Shown here one piece after another: positions 62,314-64,000 of a DNA stretch of 64,000 nucleotides. This stretch comes from Cognatishimia coralii (GTDB lineage Bacteria > Pseudomonadota > Alphaproteobacteria > Rhodobacterales > Rhodobacteraceae), in contig NZ_JBBGAZ010000001.1 in the NCBI RefSeq assembly GCF_037478305.1, positions 620,001 through 684,000 on the forward strand. The letters are read 5' to 3'. The notes beneath the pieces were generated by a model, which did no database searches, was not told the origin of the DNA, and was given only the letters and a program-made list of their open reading frames with translations. A program made the translations under genes and the position numbers. Positions within the stretch are counted from its first letter, which is position 1, and every line of letters starts with the position of its first letter.

Positions 62314-63033
62314 CTAGGCGCGCAAGGCCACGCGATCGTCTTTGAGAGCTTCCACAATCTCTGGGTCGCGCAGCACATAACCCCGCCCCCAAACCGTTTC
62401 GATATAGTTCTCACCGCCCGTGGCCTCAGAGAGCTTTTTGCGAAGCTTGCAGATAAAGACGTCGATGATCTTTAGTTCTGGCTCGTCCATGCCGCCATAG
62501 AGGTGGTTCAGAAACATTTCCTTGGTCAAGGTCGTGCCCTTGCGCAGCGATAGCAGCTCGAGCATCTGATATTCCTTGCCGGTCAGATGGACGATCGCCC
62601 CATCCACATCCGCGGTCTTTGCATCCAGATTGACTGACACGCGCCCGGTTTTGATGATCGACTGTGAATGACCTTTCGAACGGCGAATGATTGCATGAAT
62701 ACGCGCCACCAGTTCCTCGCGATGGAAGGGTTTCGTCAGATAGTCATCCGCGCCAAATCCAAAGCCCTTGAGTTTGCTTTCCGTATCGTCTGCGCCCGAC
62801 AAAATAAGAATCGGCGTCTCAACCCGCGCACGGCGGATTTGACGCAATACTTCGTGACCGGCCATATCCGGCAAGCCAAGGTCCAGAAGGATCAGGTCAT
62901 AGTCATAGAGCTTGGCCAGATCGATGCCTTCTTCGCCAAGATGTGTGCAATAGACGTTCAGGTTGGCGTGGCTCAGCATCATTTCGATGCTTTTGGTCGT
63001 GGTCGGATCGTCTTCAACTAAAAGAATGCGCAT
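62314..63033 (-). CDS. ctrA: Cell-cycle response regulator CtrA
   Basis: A 239-residue OmpR-type response regulator. The receiver has D51 (LILLDLGLPDMAGH), as in Caulobacter CtrA, and the C-terminal winged helix has the segments LTGKEYQMLELL, KIIDVFICKLRKKLSEATGG (split) and VWGRGYVLRDP. It controls motility, gene transfer agent and cell-cycle functions in Rhodobacterales, where it is often not essential. The ATG at 63033 (MRILLVEDD) is chosen; the few codons upstream are not family-like. A perfect CtrA box lies 66-80 bases upstream, suggesting autoregulation, and sciP is directly upstream. Confidence 0.97.
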   Translation of the reverse strand: MRILLVEDDPTTTKSIEMMLSHANLNVYCTHLGEEGIDLAKLYDYDLILLDLGLPDMAGHEVLRQIRRARVETPILILSGADDTESKLKGFGFGADDYLTKPFHREELVARIHAIIRRSKGHSQSIIKTGRVSVNLDAKTADVDGAIVHLTGKEYQMLELLSLRKGTTLTKEMFLNHLYGGMDEPELKIIDVFICKLRKKLSEATGGENYIETVWGRGYVLRDPEIVEALKDDRVALRA

Positions 63034-63098
63034 TAACTTTAACTCCAAAGAACTGGGAATAGAGAACGGTCAGCTACGCAACTGTGTGTAAAAACAAG

Positions 63099-63113
63099 TT
63101 AATTTCAAATTAA
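63099..63113 (-). promoter_or_regulatory. CtrA-binding site upstream of ctrA
   Basis: TTAA-TTTCAAA-TTAA matches the full CtrA consensus TTAA-N7-TTAA. It lies in the gap between ctrA and sciP and should allow autoregulation of ctrA, with SciP able to counter activation. Confidence 0.75.
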
Positions 63114-63140
63114 CAGGCAGCAAAAACTGAAGAATTCGCT

Positions 63141-63419
63141 TTACGGTTGTCTAAATTTTTGTAGCGCTGTGGTCTTGAGCGCCTCTTCTCCGTGCTTGTG
63201 GATCGCGACCGACCATTGCACGAACTCTTCATTGCTGAGGTTATAGCGGCGCAGTGCCTCATCCTTGCTGATCAGCCCATAAGCCACCCCACGCACCACG
63301 GCAGCCTTGCGCGAGGCCACCCAGCGCGATGTGCCTTTCGGCGGCAGATCTGCCTGCGAAAACACCTTGCCATTGGGCAATTTCACCGTCCGAAAGCCGT
63401 TCACTTTTTTCAAAAACAT
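63141..63419 (-). CDS. sciP: CtrA inhibitor SciP (DUF1153)
   Basis: A 92-residue helix-turn-helix protein of the DUF1153/SciP family. The marks are LPNGKVFSQADLPP, TSRWVASRKAAVVRGVAYGLIS (split), and EALRRYNLSNEEFVQW. In Caulobacter, SciP binds CtrA-dependent promoters and prevents CtrA from recruiting RNA polymerase. The ATG at 63419 has GAGGTGGG upstream. It lies 107 bases upstream of ctrA in the same direction and is divergent from mnmA. A near-CtrA box (TTAA-N7-TGAA at 63463-63477) lies upstream. Confidence 0.9.
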   Translation of the reverse strand: MFLKKVNGFRTVKLPNGKVFSQADLPPKGTSRWVASRKAAVVRGVAYGLISKDEALRRYNLSNEEFVQWSVAIHKHGEEALKTTALQKFRQP

Positions 63420-63544
63420 GGTCCCACCTCTTTTGTCCGAGGACAGAATGTGGAAAACGCACTTAACGCCGCATGAAGCGGCCCCTTGAGAGTAATTAGG
63501 ATTTTCCTATATTCCTTTCTTTCTCGCCCTGAACGGAGCCCCAA

Positions 63545-64000
63545 ATGAACGCCCTCACGGATCATCCGGTCAATTCCCTTGGCTTTGCAAAGCCGCCCTC
63601 CGAGACGCGCGTTGTCGTCGCTATGTCGGGCGGCGTAGACAGCTCGGTTGTGGCTGCGAAACTGGCCGATGAGGGCTATGACGTGGTCGGCGTGACTCTG
63701 CAGCTTTATGACCACGGCGCGGCTTTGGCGAAAAAGGGCGCTTGTTGTGCAGGCATCGACATTCACGACGCGCGCCGTGTGGCTGAGGAAAAAGGCTTTC
63801 CACACTATGTGCTGGACTATGAAAACATCTTTCAGGACGCAGTGATTGATGAATTTGCCGACAGCTATCTGGCGGGCGCGACCCCTGTGCCCTGCATCCG
63901 CTGCAATGAGCGCGTGAAGTTCAAAGATCTCTTGGAAACGGCCAAGGATTTGGACGCCGATTGCATGGCCACAGGCCACTACATCCAGCGCAAAATGGGC
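63545..64000 (+). CDS. mnmA: tRNA-specific 2-thiouridylase MnmA (5' part only)
   Basis: The first 152 residues are visible; the rest lies beyond the window. The PP-loop SGGVDSSV is at about 28-35, and the catalytic cysteine of the CxxC pair is in PCIRCNERVKFKDLL. MnmA makes 2-thiouridine at tRNA position 34 with sulfur from a relay. The N-terminal 20 residues before TRVVVAMSGG are typical of alphaproteobacterial forms. The ATG at 63545 follows GAACGGAG. Confidence 0.95.
   Translation, partial: MNALTDHPVNSLGFAKPPSETRVVVAMSGGVDSSVVAAKLADEGYDVVGVTLQLYDHGAALAKKGACCAGIDIHDARRVAEEKGFPHYVLDYENIFQDAVIDEFADSYLAGATPVPCIRCNERVKFKDLLETAKDLDADCMATGHYIQRKMG

Noticed and set aside
1..64000. tRNA, rRNA, CRISPR array, insertion sequence or prophage
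   Set aside because: No T-loop motif, regular direct-repeat array, transposase or phage gene was found in any gap or frame.

Overview
The window is a continuous piece of an alphaproteobacterial chromosome, most probably from the Rhodobacterales (Roseobacter group). The reasons are the nifR3/dusB-ntrB-ntrC-ntrY-ntrX-trkA-trkH-hfq-hflX string, an ispDF fusion, ctrA beside its inhibitor sciP (DUF1153), the DUF6456/DUF6477 pair, LexA boxes of the GTTC-N7-GTTC type and CtrA boxes of the TTAA-N7-TTAA type. Coding is dense and mainly housekeeping. I found no tRNA or rRNA gene, insertion sequence, prophage or CRISPR array.

Layout. 1-6.5 kb: a radical SAM protein cut by the left edge, a corrinoid methyl-carrier protein with a DUF1638 partner, a cupin-type XRE regulator divergent from an acyl-CoA synthetase, a DsbA-like oxidoreductase and a drug-efflux MFS protein. 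6.5-16.5 kb: mfd, a small membrane protein, hemB, a SYLF lipoprotein, a hydrolase, a beta-hydroxyacid dehydrogenase and a penicillin acylase-type enzyme. 16.6-28.4 kb: a long leftward nitrogen/potassium/Hfq cluster (dusB to hflX). 28.6-32 kb: ispDF, pgpA, pncC/cinA and an ammonium transporter. 32-36.4 kb: a Coq10-like protein, hpt, two cytochromes (one frameshifted), lipA and a peroxiredoxin. 36.4-41.4 kb: the DUF6456/DUF6477 pair, a non-pyrrolysine MttB-family methyltransferase and guaA. 41.4-49.8 kb: envelope and metabolic genes (YdcF, epimerase, DMT exporter, a frameshifted FadL-like porin, metA, ppk2, tetR). 50-53 kb: rplM-rpsI, then a MocR regulator divergent from a DUF1127 gene across a dense set of ATTGTA half-sites. 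53-64 kb: a candidate structured RNA, trmFO, a methyltransferase, gluQ, hisI, a NifU-like scaffold, a short membrane-protein gene with a LexA box, recG, ligA, ctrA, sciP and the start of mnmA.

How genes work together. The ntr block senses nitrogen, and amt imports ammonium. The corrinoid protein, DUF1638 protein and MttB homologue look like parts of methylated-amine demethylation, although they lie about 37 kb apart. CtrA and SciP form a cell-cycle/motility control pair with a perfect CtrA site between them. recG, ligA and the LexA-box gene form a DNA-repair neighbourhood.

Most notable items: (1) an unannotated 40-residue membrane protein with its own LexA box, ribosome-binding site and terminator next to recG; (2) a 72-nt perfectly closed RNA-like fold upstream of trmFO; (3) the MocR/DUF1127 operator cluster; (4) a dispersed intergenic repeat in at least four copies; (5) two single-base frameshifts, in a diheme cytochrome c and in a FadL-family porin. 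Everything here is read from the sequence by eye; no database search was run.
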